Shown one piece after another: positions 49,041-58,032 of a stretch of 64,000 nucleotides of DNA (position 1 is the stretch's first letter; each line of letters begins with the position of its first letter). The notes beneath the pieces were generated by a model. That model was not told where the DNA came from. It saw only the letters and a list, made by a program, of their open reading frames with translations, and searched no databases. This stretch comes from Amycolatopsis sp. NBRC 101858 (lineage in GTDB: Bacteria; Actinomycetota; Actinomycetes; Mycobacteriales; Pseudonocardiaceae): the NCBI RefSeq assembly GCF_030269325.1, contig NZ_BSTD01000005.1, forward strand, positions 186,001 through 250,000, written 5' to 3'. A program made the position numbers and the translations under genes.

Positions 49041-50071
49041 GCAGGCCGCACGACTTGGACGACTCGGGAAGCGAGGCAGAGACGGTGGGCGGTGCCGAAG
49101 CGCAGGTCATCCCCCTGCACGGACCGGGCCGGGAGAAGCCGGAAGCCGGCCGCGACCTCCGTGAGGGGGAAGCCGCGCGGGCGGACGCGCCGGTCGTCGC
49201 CTTCCCGGGCGCGGGCCAGGCGGCCCCCGAGGAACCTCTTTCGGACGCCGCGCGCTCGGCGCTCGGCTTCATCCGCGACCGGCTGACCGGCGACTACACG
49301 GTCGACGAGTTCGGGTTCGACGCCGAGCTGACCGACGCGGTGTTCCTGCCGCCGCTGCGCGCGCTGTACAAGAAGTGGTTCCGCGTCGACACGTTCGGCG
49401 TCGAGAACCTGCCGCTGGAAGGCGGCGCGCTGCTGGTGTCGAACCACTCGGGCACGGTGCCGCTCGACTCGCTGATGACGGCGGTGGCGGTCCACGACGA
49501 GACGGGCGGCCGGCACCTGCGCGGCCTCGGCGCGGATCTGGTGTTCCAGGTGCCGCTGGTGGGCTCGTTCGCCCGCAAGTCCGGCCAGACGCTGGCCTGC
49601 AACGCGGACGCGGAACGCCTGCTGGGCAAGGGTGAGCTGGTCGGCGTGTGGCCGGAGGGCTTCAAGGGCGTCGGCAAGCCGTTCTCGTCGCGGTACAAGC
49701 TCCAGCGTTTCGGCCGCGGCGGCTTCGTTTCGGCGGCGCTGCGCGCGGGCGTCCCGATCATCCCGGTGTCGGTGATCGGCGCGGAGGAGATCTACCCGAA
49801 GCTGGGTGACATCAAGGTCCTGGCGCGGATGTTCGGGCTGCCGTACTTCCCGGTGACGCCGTTCTTCCCGCTGTTCGGGGCGCTGGGCGCGATCCCGCTG
49901 CCGACGAAGTGGAGCATCGAGTTCGGCGAGCCGATCGCGACGGATTCGTACGGCCCGGAAGCCGTGGACGACCCGATGCTGGTGTTCCAGCTGACGGACC
50001 AGGTGCGGGAGTCGATCCAGCAGACGCTGTACCAGCGGCTTTCGCAGCGGAAGTCGGTCTTCCGCGGCTGA
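49037..50071 (+). CDS. Lysophospholipid-acyltransferase-family protein (Rv0502-like)
   Basis: A 344-residue protein. About 70 disordered residues precede the PlsC-type domain. Motif I is VSNHSGTVPLDSLM, with the catalytic His and Asp; motif III-like VWPEGFKGVGKPFSSRYKLQRFGRGG and motif IV GVPIIPVSVIGAEEIYP follow. It probably acylates a lipid such as lysophosphatidic acid or a related acceptor. It is translationally coupled to the epimerase, and the pair is kept in mycobacteria. Confidence 0.88.
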   Translation: MSRPHDLDDSGSEAETVGGAEAQVIPLHGPGREKPEAGRDLREGEAARADAPVVAFPGAGQAAPEEPLSDAARSALGFIRDRLTGDYTVDEFGFDAELTDAVFLPPLRALYKKWFRVDTFGVENLPLEGGALLVSNHSGTVPLDSLMTAVAVHDETGGRHLRGLGADLVFQVPLVGSFARKSGQTLACNADAERLLGKGELVGVWPEGFKGVGKPFSSRYKLQRFGRGGFVSAALRAGVPIIPVSVIGAEEIYPKLGDIKVLARMFGLPYFPVTPFFPLFGALGAIPLPTKWSIEFGEPIATDSYGPEAVDDPMLVFQLTDQVRESIQQTLYQRLSQRKSVFRG

Positions 50072-50093
50072 GCCGGCACCGTGTCGTCGCTCC

Positions 50094-50246
50094 AATCACG
50101 CGAGTCGACTTCCTGATCACGCGTGTCGTCCGTCCAGACACGCGCTGGCGCGGGTTCGCCTGTGATCAGAGGGTCGGCACGCGTGATTGAGGGGTCGACT
50201 CGCGTGATTTAAGGGACGACACGCGTACTTGGGTGGACGACACGGT
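50094..50246. repeat. Cluster of (T)CACGCG(A/T)GTCG(A/T)C-type repeats
   Basis: AATCACGCGAGTCGAC (50094-50109) recurs as a perfect inverted copy GTCGACTCGCGTGATT (50194-50209). Variants are GATCACGCGTGTCGTC (about 50115-50130), GGCACGCGTGATT (50176-50188) and CGACACGCGT (50217-50226). They fill the space between convergent genes and can fold into large hairpins. No open frame is supported. Confidence 0.75.
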
Positions 50247-50266
50247 GATGGGCCGGGCCGGGCTGG

Positions 50267-51160
50267 TCAGCGGCGGCGGTAGGCCATGCCCGCCGCCACG
50301 GCGCCGGCCAGGGCTCCGGCGCCCAGCACCGACGGCACGCCGATCTTCGCGGCCTTCCGGCCGGTCCGGAAGTCGCGGATCTCCCAGCCGCGCGCCCGGG
50401 CGACGTCCCGGAGGCCGCCGTCGGGGTTCACCGCGACCGCGGTGCCCACCGCGGACAGCATCGGGATGTCGTTCGCCGAGTCCGAATAAGCCGTGCAGCG
50501 CTTGAGGTTCAGGCCTTCGCGGGACGCCAGCGCGCGCACCGCGTGCGCCTTCGCGCGGCCGTGCAGGAGGTCGCCCACCAGACGCCCGGTGTAGACGCCG
50601 TCGCGCGTCTCCGCCACCGTGCCCAGCGCGCCGGTCAGCCCCAGGCGGCGGGAAATGATCGCCGCCAGCTCGATCGGGGTCGCCGTCACCAGCCAGACCC
50701 GCTGGCCCGCGTCCAGGTGCATCTGGGCCAGCGCGCGCGTGCCGGACCAGATCTTGTCCGCCATCAGCTCGTCGTAGATCTCTTCGCTGATCGAGGTCAG
50801 CTCGTCGACTGTGCGGCCGGCCACAAAGGACAGTGCGCGCTCGCGGTGGGTCTTGATGTCCTCTTTGTTCTCGCGGCCGCCGAGGCGGAACTTGATCTGG
50901 CCCCAGACGAAACCGGCGAGGTCCGACGACGTGAAGAACTTCCGCGCCGCGAGCCCGCGGGCGAAGTAGAAGATCGACGCGCCCATCATCATCGTGTTGT
51001 CGACGTCGAAGAACGCGGCCGCCGTGAGGTCCGGCGGGGCGGGCGGCGCGGGGGGCTCGGCGACGACGCGGGCGTGGGCGGCCTCGGCCGACGCTTCGCC
51101 CGCGAGCGTGGCGAGCCGTTCGAGCTCCTGACTCTTATCCCTGCCACGCCACGCTGACAC
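50267..51160 (-). CDS. HAD-IB family phosphatase (SerB1/Rv0505c-like)
   Basis: A 297-residue HAD phosphatase of the IB subclass. The N-terminal 45 residues are variable. Motif I is AFFDVDNTMMMGAS (DxDxT); a helical cap follows; motif II is VWLVTATP; and motif III with the metal Asp is TAYSDSANDIPML. A C-terminal helix (LGAGALAGAVAAGMAYRRR) could touch the membrane. Annotated relatives are called SerB1, but phosphoserine specificity is not certain. GGAGG lies nine bases before the chosen GTG. Confidence 0.88.
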   Translation of the reverse strand: MSAWRGRDKSQELERLATLAGEASAEAAHARVVAEPPAPPAPPDLTAAAFFDVDNTMMMGASIFYFARGLAARKFFTSSDLAGFVWGQIKFRLGGRENKEDIKTHRERALSFVAGRTVDELTSISEEIYDELMADKIWSGTRALAQMHLDAGQRVWLVTATPIELAAIISRRLGLTGALGTVAETRDGVYTGRLVGDLLHGRAKAHAVRALASREGLNLKRCTAYSDSANDIPMLSAVGTAVAVNPDGGLRDVARARGWEIRDFRTGRKAAKIGVPSVLGAGALAGAVAAGMAYRRR

Positions 51161-51261
51161 GCAACACCGCCTCCACGTCTGTCCACGTCCCTGCGAACGT
51201 CCGGGTCCTTCGCACAGCGTAGCGAGCCGCCCACCGCGGTGTCGCAGGTGTGGCCCGGACC

Positions 51262-52335
51262 TCAGCCGATCACGATCGGCGGCAGACCCGGGAGCAGCGG
51301 CGGGATCGAAACCAGCGGTGGCGGCTGCGTGGTCGACGTCACCGGGGGCCGCTGCGTGGTCGTCGGGTCCTGGCCGTACACCGGCGGCGGCGTGATCCCG
51401 CCGGTCGGCACGGGGATGCCGGGCGTCGACGCGGCGTCCGACGGCGGCAGCTGCGTGCCCGTCGGGCTCACCGAGGTGCTTTCCGACGTCGACGGCTCGG
51501 TCACCGACGCCGACGGCTCGCCGCCGGACGACGGAGCCGGGCGCTGCGTGCACTCGCCGGTCGCCGGGAGCGGGCCGAGCTCGTCGGACGTGCCGGTGGT
51601 GATCTGGTAGCAGTTCATCCGCTCGACCAGCCCGCTCGTGCGCTCCTGGACCTTGCCGAGCAGGTCGCGCACGTCGCCGAACACCGGCACGGCGTCCGCC
51701 GGGAGCTTCGGCTGGTCGGCCGCGAGCCGGGCCGCCTGGTTCCGCGCCCACAGCCGGACGTCGGACAGCGCCTGCGTGCCACTGCCGTCGCTGGTCGCCG
51801 CGGTGGCCATCTGGGCGACGCCGGCGCGCAGGTCGGCCGCGAAGTCGTCGTACGCGGTGCGGTAGTCCGCTTCGCTCGCGCCTTGCGCGGCCAGTTCGCC
51901 GAGCTCCGTGACGCGGTTGGTGGCGAACTCGAGGTGCTTGCGCGCCTTCGCCCGGTCGCCGAAGGTCAGGCCCAGTGCCGTCGACTCGCCGGCCCGCTTG
52001 ACGCCGTACAGCGGGTCACCGGGCAACGCGTTGCGCGAGAGCACCAGGGTCAGGCCGGAGAGCACGAGCACGAGGAAGAGCGCGGCGGCCACCAGGTCGG
52101 CGGTCCGCGGCCGCCACCTCCGACGCGGGGTGGCCGCCGCCGTCTCCAAGCGGCCCGCGATCTCCGCGCGGATCCGCTGCCGGGTCTCCAGGTCCGGGGC
52201 CCCGGCCGCACCGAGCTCGCGCAGGGCGCCGACGAGGGCCAGTTCGTCGGCGAACTCGCCGTCCCGCTGCTTCGGGGACGGCTCCAGGGCACGCGCGAAC
52301 CGGTCGATCTCGGCTCGCTCACGCGCGATCCTCAC
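51262..52335 (-). CDS. DUF5667 anti-sigma-like membrane protein (RsbN-like)
   Basis: A 357-residue protein. A cytoplasmic N-terminal part (about residues 1-75, MRIARERAEIDRFARALE) precedes one membrane segment (ADLVAAALFLVLVLSGLTLVL, split). The outside part contains the DUF5667 helical region (LPGDPLYGVKRAGESTALGL) and a Thr/Pro/Ser-rich tail with a repeated PPLV/IPPLLPGLP end. In Streptomyces the equivalent RsbN binds and inhibits the sigma factor BldN, and the adjacent sigma gene 113 bp upstream supports that role here. Confidence 0.8.
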   Translation of the reverse strand: MRIARERAEIDRFARALEPSPKQRDGEFADELALVGALRELGAAGAPDLETRQRIRAEIAGRLETAAATPRRRWRPRTADLVAAALFLVLVLSGLTLVLSRNALPGDPLYGVKRAGESTALGLTFGDRAKARKHLEFATNRVTELGELAAQGASEADYRTAYDDFAADLRAGVAQMATAATSDGSGTQALSDVRLWARNQAARLAADQPKLPADAVPVFGDVRDLLGKVQERTSGLVERMNCYQITTGTSDELGPLPATGECTQRPAPSSGGEPSASVTEPSTSESTSVSPTGTQLPPSDAASTPGIPVPTGGITPPPVYGQDPTTTQRPPVTSTTQPPPLVSIPPLLPGLPPIVIG

Positions 52336-52448
52336 TGCGCAGCTCCATCTCGGGCCGTGGCCGGTCCTGACACCGGTCTGGCAGGAGTAACGATTAAGAA
52401 GGCGTGAGGGTTACCGGTTTCGGTCGATGGGCCGAAAAGTTCGCGGGA

Positions 52449-53141
52449 TCAGCGCAATCCGGTGGGCAGGAGTTGTGCCAAACGGCGTACCGCGCGGTGC
52501 TGGAGCGCCTTGATCGCGCCCTCGTTGCGGTTCATGATCGCGGCCGTCTCCGCCACCGACAGGCCCTGCAGGAACCGCAGGATGATGCATTCCCGCTGGT
52601 CATCGCCCAGTTCGGCGACGCAGCGCAGCAGCTCGGTGCGGGTGGCGCGGCTGATCGCCTCCTGCTCGGGGCCCGCCTGGACGCTCGCGCCGACGCTGAA
52701 GGGCGCCGAACCCGGCTCGGTCACCTCGTCGGTGACGACTTCGAGGCGGAACCGGCTCGACTTCACGTGGTCGAGCACGAGGTTGCGGGCGATGGTGACG
52801 AACCAGGCCCCGACGTCACGTCCCTGGTAGCTCACCGACGTGATCCGGCGCAGGGCGCGCAGGAACGTCTCGCTGGTGACGTCCTCGGCGAGGTCGCGGT
52901 CGCCGAGCCGGAAGAGCACGTACCGGTAGACGACGTCGACGTAGCGGTCGTAGAGCCGGCCGAACGCGGACGAGTCGCCGTCCTGCGCGGCGCGCACCAG
53001 GTCCCAGGCCTCGGCCTTCGCCGCCTCGGCGCGCTCCTCGTCGACCGCCTGCCTGCTCAGCGGCACGGACGGCGATCGGCCGAAGACGCGCTCGGCGAAC
53101 ATGAAGACGGGCCCGCGGCTCACGGCGGTCGGCACGGTCAT
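52449..53141 (-). CDS. bldN: BldN-like ECF RNA polymerase sigma factor
   Basis: A 230-residue ECF sigma factor. The first 40 residues are extra. Region 2 is AFGRLYDRYVDVVYRYVLFRLGDRDLAEDVTSETFLRALRRI and region 4 is ECIILRFLQGLSVAETAAIMNRNEGAIKALQHRAVRRL, both split here into separate blocks. Sequence and the rsbN-rex-hemACD neighbourhood match Streptomyces BldN (aerial-hyphae formation). The unprocessed N-terminal extension is shorter than in Streptomyces. A GGAGGT ribosome site precedes the ATG. Confidence 0.75.
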   Translation of the reverse strand: MTVPTAVSRGPVFMFAERVFGRSPSVPLSRQAVDEERAEAAKAEAWDLVRAAQDGDSSAFGRLYDRYVDVVYRYVLFRLGDRDLAEDVTSETFLRALRRITSVSYQGRDVGAWFVTIARNLVLDHVKSSRFRLEVVTDEVTEPGSAPFSVGASVQAGPEQEAISRATRTELLRCVAELGDDQRECIILRFLQGLSVAETAAIMNRNEGAIKALQHRAVRRLAQLLPTGLR

Positions 53142-53457
53142 CGGGCGGCACCTCCGGCGGCGGCTTCGGCCCAGTGCTGGGCCACGGTACCCCCGGAACC
53201 CGGGCGAGCAGGGGCCTGCCGGCTCGCATGCCCCACGGCCTCGTGGGCAGGCAAGTTCGTCACGGCGACTCCCTCTCTCCGGTCGCGGCGGTGATCAACA
53301 CCACCCCGCAACGCAGTGCAGCATACGTGTAGTTACCGCGAAGTAGGTAGTGGCTCCGGGGTTGCAGAGGAGCGACGCTCGCGGTCAGCACCCATGACGT
53401 CGCTCCGAATGACAGACTTGCAACGGTTTGGGCCGGGCGAGGAGAGGTGGACCGCGG
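53142..53457. other. Divergent promoter region between sigma factor and ligase
   Basis: About 316 bp without a recognisable gene. It contains the small dyad GGCCCAG-TG-CTGGGCC (53168-53183) and a short AT-richer patch near 53320-53350. Promoters for both flanking genes should lie here; no BldD-type operator was convincing. Confidence 0.45.
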
Positions 53458-54975
53458 GTGAGTGCTCCAGAGGGGACGCAGTCGGGGGTCGGCGGGCTGC
53501 TCACGCGGGCCGCGGCCACGTGGCCGGACCACCCGGCCGTGCGCGAGACGGGCACCGGGCGAGGGCTGACGTACACCCAGGTCGAGGCGGTCGTGCAGGC
53601 GCAGGCCAGGCGGCTCGCGGACGCCGGGGTCGAGCCCGGCGACCGGGTCGCGCTGCGGCTGCCGACGTCGGTGGACTTCGTGGTCGCGTTCTTCGGCGCG
53701 CTGCGCGCCGGCGCGGTGGTCGTGCCGCTGTCGCCGCAGGCGCCGGGGCCCGAGCTCGAGAAGCTGCTCGAGCACAGCGGTGCCAAGGTTGTCATCACGC
53801 GTGACGCCGAAGAGGTGCTGCCGACCGGCGTGACGGGTCTCACGCCGGAATCCGACCCGGATGGAGCAGTCGAATTCGTCGACGGCGACCGGGCGGGCAC
53901 CGGCGAGGACATCGCCGTCGTCTCCTACACCTCGGGCACCACCGGCCCGCCGCGCGGCGTGATGCTCTCGCACCGCGCGCTGCTGGCGAACCTGGCGCAG
54001 CTGAGCGGCGTCGAGGGCGTGCTCACCCACGACGACCGCGTGCTGATCACCATCCCGCTCTTCCACGTCTACGGCCTCGGCCCCGGCCTGCTGCAGGCGG
54101 TCTCGGCCGGCGCGACGGCGGTCCTGTCCGAGCGCTTCGAGGCGCAGCGCACGCTGGAGGACTGCGCCGAGCAGGGCGTCACGACGATCACCGGCGTCCC
54201 GACGATGTACTCCGAGTTCGCCGCGCTCGGCCCCGAGGAGCTGAGCCGGGGGCTGGCGTCCGTCCGGCGGATGACGTCGGGCGCCGCGCCGCTGCACCCG
54301 AAGGTGCTGGGCGCGATCCGCGAGGCGACCGGCCTCGACGTCTACGAGGGCTACGGGCTCACCGAGTGCGCGCCGGTGGTGACGTCCACGCTGGTCACCG
54401 GCTACCCGAAGCCGGGTTCGGTCGGGCGGCCGCTGCCCGGCGTCGAACTGCGGCTGGTCGACAGCGACGGCACCGATCAGGCCGTGCCGCTCGACCCGGA
54501 CGACGTCGACGACGTCTTCGAGGCCGAGGGCGAGACGGGGCTGGTGTCGATCCGCGGCGCGAACCTGTTCTCCGGCTACTGGCCCGACGGCGGCCACGGG
54601 CCGGACGACGAAGGCTGGTTCCGCACCGGCGACGTCGGCTACCTCGACGTCGACGGCGACCTGCACCTGGTCGACCGGGCCAACGACCTGATCATCGTCA
54701 ACGGCTTCAACGTCTTCCCGAACGAGGTCGAGTCGGTCATCTCCCTGCTGCCGGAGGTCGCGGAGGCGGCGGTGGTCGGGATCGTCGACGAGCGCAGCGG
54801 CGAGGCCGTGAAGGCGTTCGTGGTGCCGGTCGCCGGGGCGTCGCTGTCCGAACAGCAGGTCGTCGACCAGTGCGCGGCCCACCTCGCGGGGTACAAGGTG
54901 CCGCACGCCGTGGAGTTCGCCGAGTCGCTGCCGCACTCGGCCACCGGCAAGCTCCGCCGCATGCGGCTGCGGTAG
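53458..54975 (+). CDS. AMP-binding (acyl-CoA synthetase-like) enzyme
   Basis: A 505-residue ANL-superfamily ligase starting at GTG. ATP motif VVSYTSGTTGPPRGVMLSH, A5 YEGYGLTECAPVV, A7 GWFRTGDVGYLDVDGDLHLVDRANDLIIVNGFNVFPNEVE and A10 ATGKLRRMRLR with the catalytic Lys are all present, given here as blocks. It probably activates a carboxylic acid by adenylation and then CoA transfer. Substrate unknown. The glutaredoxin gene follows 10 bp downstream. Confidence 0.9.
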   Translation: MSAPEGTQSGVGGLLTRAAATWPDHPAVRETGTGRGLTYTQVEAVVQAQARRLADAGVEPGDRVALRLPTSVDFVVAFFGALRAGAVVVPLSPQAPGPELEKLLEHSGAKVVITRDAEEVLPTGVTGLTPESDPDGAVEFVDGDRAGTGEDIAVVSYTSGTTGPPRGVMLSHRALLANLAQLSGVEGVLTHDDRVLITIPLFHVYGLGPGLLQAVSAGATAVLSERFEAQRTLEDCAEQGVTTITGVPTMYSEFAALGPEELSRGLASVRRMTSGAAPLHPKVLGAIREATGLDVYEGYGLTECAPVVTSTLVTGYPKPGSVGRPLPGVELRLVDSDGTDQAVPLDPDDVDDVFEAEGETGLVSIRGANLFSGYWPDGGHGPDDEGWFRTGDVGYLDVDGDLHLVDRANDLIIVNGFNVFPNEVESVISLLPEVAEAAVVGIVDERSGEAVKAFVVPVAGASLSEQQVVDQCAAHLAGYKVPHAVEFAESLPHSATGKLRRMRLR

Positions 54976-54985
54976 TAAGGACGGC

Positions 54986-55222
54986 ATGACGCACGAAGTG
55001 ACGGTCATGAGCCGGGTGGGCTGCCACCTCTGCGAGGTCGCGGAGGCGGACGTCGCCCGGATCTGCGGCGAGCTCGCGGTGCCGTGGAAGACGGAGGACG
55101 TCGACACGGACCCGGAGTGGCGCGCGGAGTACGGCGACCGCGTCCCGGTGATCCTGGTCGACGGCGCCGAGCACGGGTACTGGCGGGTGGAAGAGGACCG
55201 CTTCCGCAAGGCGCTGGCCTGA
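54986..55222 (+). CDS. Glutaredoxin-family thiol-disulfide protein (Rv0508-like)
   Basis: A 78-residue thioredoxin-fold protein: VTVMSRVGCHLCEVAEADVARI contains the CHLC active site, and DRVPVILVDGAEHGYWRV carries the cis-Pro strand. The CxxC form and size match the actinobacterial small glutaredoxin-like group (Rv0508), likely reduced by mycothiol or a thioredoxin reductase. It is placed directly before the rex-hem cluster, as in mycobacteria. Confidence 0.9.
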   Translation: MTHEVTVMSRVGCHLCEVAEADVARICGELAVPWKTEDVDTDPEWRAEYGDRVPVILVDGAEHGYWRVEEDRFRKALA

Positions 55223-55324
55223 CGCGGGCGCTTTCGCCCGATGTGTCCGGCCACCCGGAAGCCGTAACACGCTCGTAAGGGGGATCGGGCAGCCTTCCGG
55301 AGCGCGTGCTCCGAAGATGGAGGC

Positions 55325-56881
55325 GTGAGCACTCTGCAGGAAGCGCCGCCCGAAGCGCCCAGGCGGCTTTCGCTGCCCGTCGCCACCCTCATCGGGCTCC
55401 TCGCGCTGGCCGCCGCCCTCGGGGTCGGGCACCTCGTCGCGGGCTTCGTCGGCTACACCGCTTCGCCGTTCATCGCGGTCGCCAACTACGTCGTCGACCA
55501 CAGCCCGACCGGGATCGTGAAGTGGGCCGAGCGCACGCTGGGCACCTGGGACAAGCCGGTCCTCAAGATCGGGCTCGCCGTCGTGCTCGTGCTGCTCGCC
55601 CTGCTCGCCGGCCAGCTCTCGCGGCGGACGCCCCGCGCCGGGCAGATCCTCGTCTTCCTGCTCGGGGCCGCCGGGGTCGCCGCCGTCTACGCGCGCAGCG
55701 ACCTCGGGCAGGTCTCGCTGCTCGCGCCGGTCGCCGCCCTCGTCGCCGGGCTCGTCGTGTTCACCCAGCTGCACCGGCTCGCGCTGCCCGTTGACCTGGT
55801 GCATGACCGCGGCTTCGACCGCCGGAAGTTCCTGCGCGCCGGGATCGGCGTCGCCGCGGGGTCGGGGATCGCCGCCGTCGTCGGCCAGGTCGCCGGGACC
55901 AGCTCGAACGCCGAGGACTCCCGGGCCGCCGTCGGGCCGCTCGTCCCCGCGCGGACCGCGCCACCGCTGCCCGCGGACGCCGACTTCGCGAAGCTCGGCT
56001 CGCCGCCGTTCCTGACGCCGAACGGCGACTTCTACCGCATCGACACCGCGCTGGTCGTGCCGCAGATCCGCACCGAGGACTGGAGCCTGAAGATCCACGG
56101 CATGGTCGACAAGGAGGTCACCTTCTCCTACGCCGACATCCGCAACCGGCCGCTCGTCGAACGCCGCGTCACGCTCACCTGCGTCTCCAACGAGGTCGGC
56201 GGCCCGCTGATCTCGAACGCGACCTGGCTCGGCGTCGACCTCGTGGACCTGCTGGACCAGGCCGGCGTGCAGGCGGGCGCCGAGCAGATGTTCGCCACCA
56301 GCGTCGACGGCTGGACGTGCGGCACCCCGGCGAACGTCGCGCTCGACCCGCAGCGCGGCGCGATGCTGGCGATCGGCATGAACGGCGAGCCGCTGCCGGT
56401 CGAGCACGGCTTCCCGGCGCGGATCGTCATCCCGGGTCTCTACGGCTACGTCTCCGCGACGAAGTGGGTCGAATCCCTCGAATTCACGAAGTGGGACGCC
56501 CGCCAGGCGTACTGGCTCAGCCGCGGCTGGGCCGAGCAGGCACCGATCAAGACGGAGTCCCGGATCGACACGCCGACCGGCTTCGCGGGCGTGACCGCGG
56601 GCAAGGTCCGGCTGGCCGGCACGGCGTGGGCGCAGCACACGGGCATCGCGAAGGTCGAGGTCCGGCTGGACCAGGGACCGTGGCAGCCGGCGGTCCTCTC
56701 GGCCGAGGTGAGCAAGGACACCTGGCGCATGTGGTGGATCGAGCTGGACGTGCCGAAGGGGACGCACCAGGCGTTCGTCCGGGCGACCGATCAGGACGGC
56801 TACACGCAGACGGAGAACCGCGCGGACCCGGTCCCGGACGGGGCGACCGGCTGGCACTCGGTGACCCTCGACGCCCACTGA
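55325..56881 (+). CDS. Membrane-anchored molybdopterin oxidoreductase (sulfite-oxidase family)
   Basis: A 518-residue protein with four N-terminal membrane segments (about residues 18-40, 85-105, 108-125 and 130-150). An internal twin-arginine-like FDRRKFLRAG (about 168) precedes the catalytic domain. The Moco domain has VTLTCVSNEVGGPLISNATWLGV with the Cys ligand, and the C-terminal beta domain has WAQHTGIAKVEVRLDQGPW. Relatives oxidise sulfite or related S-compounds, or act in nitrate-type chemistry. Likely exported domain on the outer face; no haem subunit is seen. Confidence 0.88.
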   Translation: MSTLQEAPPEAPRRLSLPVATLIGLLALAAALGVGHLVAGFVGYTASPFIAVANYVVDHSPTGIVKWAERTLGTWDKPVLKIGLAVVLVLLALLAGQLSRRTPRAGQILVFLLGAAGVAAVYARSDLGQVSLLAPVAALVAGLVVFTQLHRLALPVDLVHDRGFDRRKFLRAGIGVAAGSGIAAVVGQVAGTSSNAEDSRAAVGPLVPARTAPPLPADADFAKLGSPPFLTPNGDFYRIDTALVVPQIRTEDWSLKIHGMVDKEVTFSYADIRNRPLVERRVTLTCVSNEVGGPLISNATWLGVDLVDLLDQAGVQAGAEQMFATSVDGWTCGTPANVALDPQRGAMLAIGMNGEPLPVEHGFPARIVIPGLYGYVSATKWVESLEFTKWDARQAYWLSRGWAEQAPIKTESRIDTPTGFAGVTAGKVRLAGTAWAQHTGIAKVEVRLDQGPWQPAVLSAEVSKDTWRMWWIELDVPKGTHQAFVRATDQDGYTQTENRADPVPDGATGWHSVTLDAH

Positions 56882-56973
56882 GCCCCGGAAGTGCCTGCCG
56901 GACAAGGATTCTGACGCCGTGTCATGATCGGCGGTCCGTCCCAGCCGTCGGGAACCGCCTCCGACCAGTGACT

Positions 56974-56991
56974 TTGTGCGCGCGTTCACAA
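56974..56991. promoter_or_regulatory. Rex operator (ROP)
   Basis: TTGTGCGCGCGTTCACAA lies 130 bp upstream of rex. It fits the Rex consensus TTGTGAnnnnnnTTCACAA with a single changed base in one arm. A possible promoter, TTGTGC (56974-56979) and TACCGT (56998-57003) with 18 bp between, shares the left arm. Rex bound here should repress its own operon when NADH/NAD+ is low. Confidence 0.9.
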
Positions 56992-57120
56992 GTGGTCTAC
57001 CGTAGGACCATCGCCCCCGGGCGGTCCGCATCGAACCGGACCCCGCGCCCTGGGTCAAGACACAGTTCGGATCGGCCGTGGCGATGGCCGCCGGGTGCAC
57101 AGCGGGCAGGAGACGACGGC

Positions 57121-58032
57121 GTGGTGACACAGCGGGGGAGGCGCGACGAAGCGGGCTCCCCGGGCCGGCCGCCGCGCCGGTCGCGCCGGGACACCCCGGA
57201 CGCGGACAACGCGCCGACCGCCGAGATCCCGGCCGTACCCGCCGACGGCAACGGCCGCACCGGGGATGCCCCCGAGGCCGTCCGGGCGAAGCAGATCCCC
57301 GAGGCGGCGGTCGCCCGCCTCGCCGTCTACCTCCGCGTGCTGTCCGGAATGTCCGAGCAGGGCGCGACGACCGTTTCGAGCGAAGAACTCTCGCAAGCCG
57401 CGGGCGTCAATTCCGCGAAATTGCGCAAAGACCTCTCGTACCTGGGCTCCTACGGCACCCGTGGCGTCGGCTACGAAGTCAGCGTCCTGGTCAGCCAGAT
57501 CGAGCGCATCCTCGGCCTGACCCGGCAGCACAAAGTGGCCGTGGTCGGGATCGGGAACCTGGGCCACGCGCTGGCCAACTACGGCGGCTTCCCGGGGCGC
57601 GGGTTCCCGGTCGAAGCCCTGTTCGACCTGGACGCGGACCTGATCGGCGTGCCGGTCGGCGGCCTCCCGGTGTCGCACATGGACGACATCCCGCGGGTGT
57701 GCGCCGAGCGCGGCATCTCCATCGGCGTGATCGCCACGCCGCCCACCGCCGCGCAATCGGTCTGTGACCGGCTGGTCGCGGGCGGTGTCCAGTGCATCCT
57801 CAACTTCGCTCCCGTCGTGCTGCAAGTTCCTGCTCACATCGAGGTCCGCAAAGTGGATTTGGCCGTGGAGCTGCAGATACTCTCGTTCCACGTGGCCCGC
57901 CGCGCGGATGACGCCGCCGGTAATCAGGGCAATTCCGGATTACCCGGTGCGGGCCTGCCGTCCGAGAATGGGAAGGGCGGCCGGAACGGTTCGGGTCCGG
58001 ACGGCGGACGGGAAATGGTGGTGCGCGGATGA
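57121..58032 (+). CDS. rex: Redox-sensing transcriptional repressor Rex
   Basis: A 303-residue regulator that reads the NADH/NAD+ ratio. A variable N-terminus of about 60 residues precedes the winged helix (VARLAVYLRVLSGM, ELSQAAGVNSAKLRKDLSYLG, YGTRGVGYEV). The Rossmann domain has VAVVGIGNLGHALANYGGF and ATPPTAAQSVCDRL. A Gly/Asn-rich tail follows. The GTG start has AGGAG eight bases upstream. The stop overlaps the hemA start; an autoregulatory operator lies upstream, as in Streptomyces rex-hemACD. Confidence 0.95.
   Translation: MVTQRGRRDEAGSPGRPPRRSRRDTPDADNAPTAEIPAVPADGNGRTGDAPEAVRAKQIPEAAVARLAVYLRVLSGMSEQGATTVSSEELSQAAGVNSAKLRKDLSYLGSYGTRGVGYEVSVLVSQIERILGLTRQHKVAVVGIGNLGHALANYGGFPGRGFPVEALFDLDADLIGVPVGGLPVSHMDDIPRVCAERGISIGVIATPPTAAQSVCDRLVAGGVQCILNFAPVVLQVPAHIEVRKVDLAVELQILSFHVARRADDAAGNQGNSGLPGAGLPSENGKGGRNGSGPDGGREMVVRG

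Noticed and set aside
50072..50266. Small plus-strand peptide gene over the CACGCG repeats
   Set aside because: The repeats change frame between copies and no ribosome site precedes a start.
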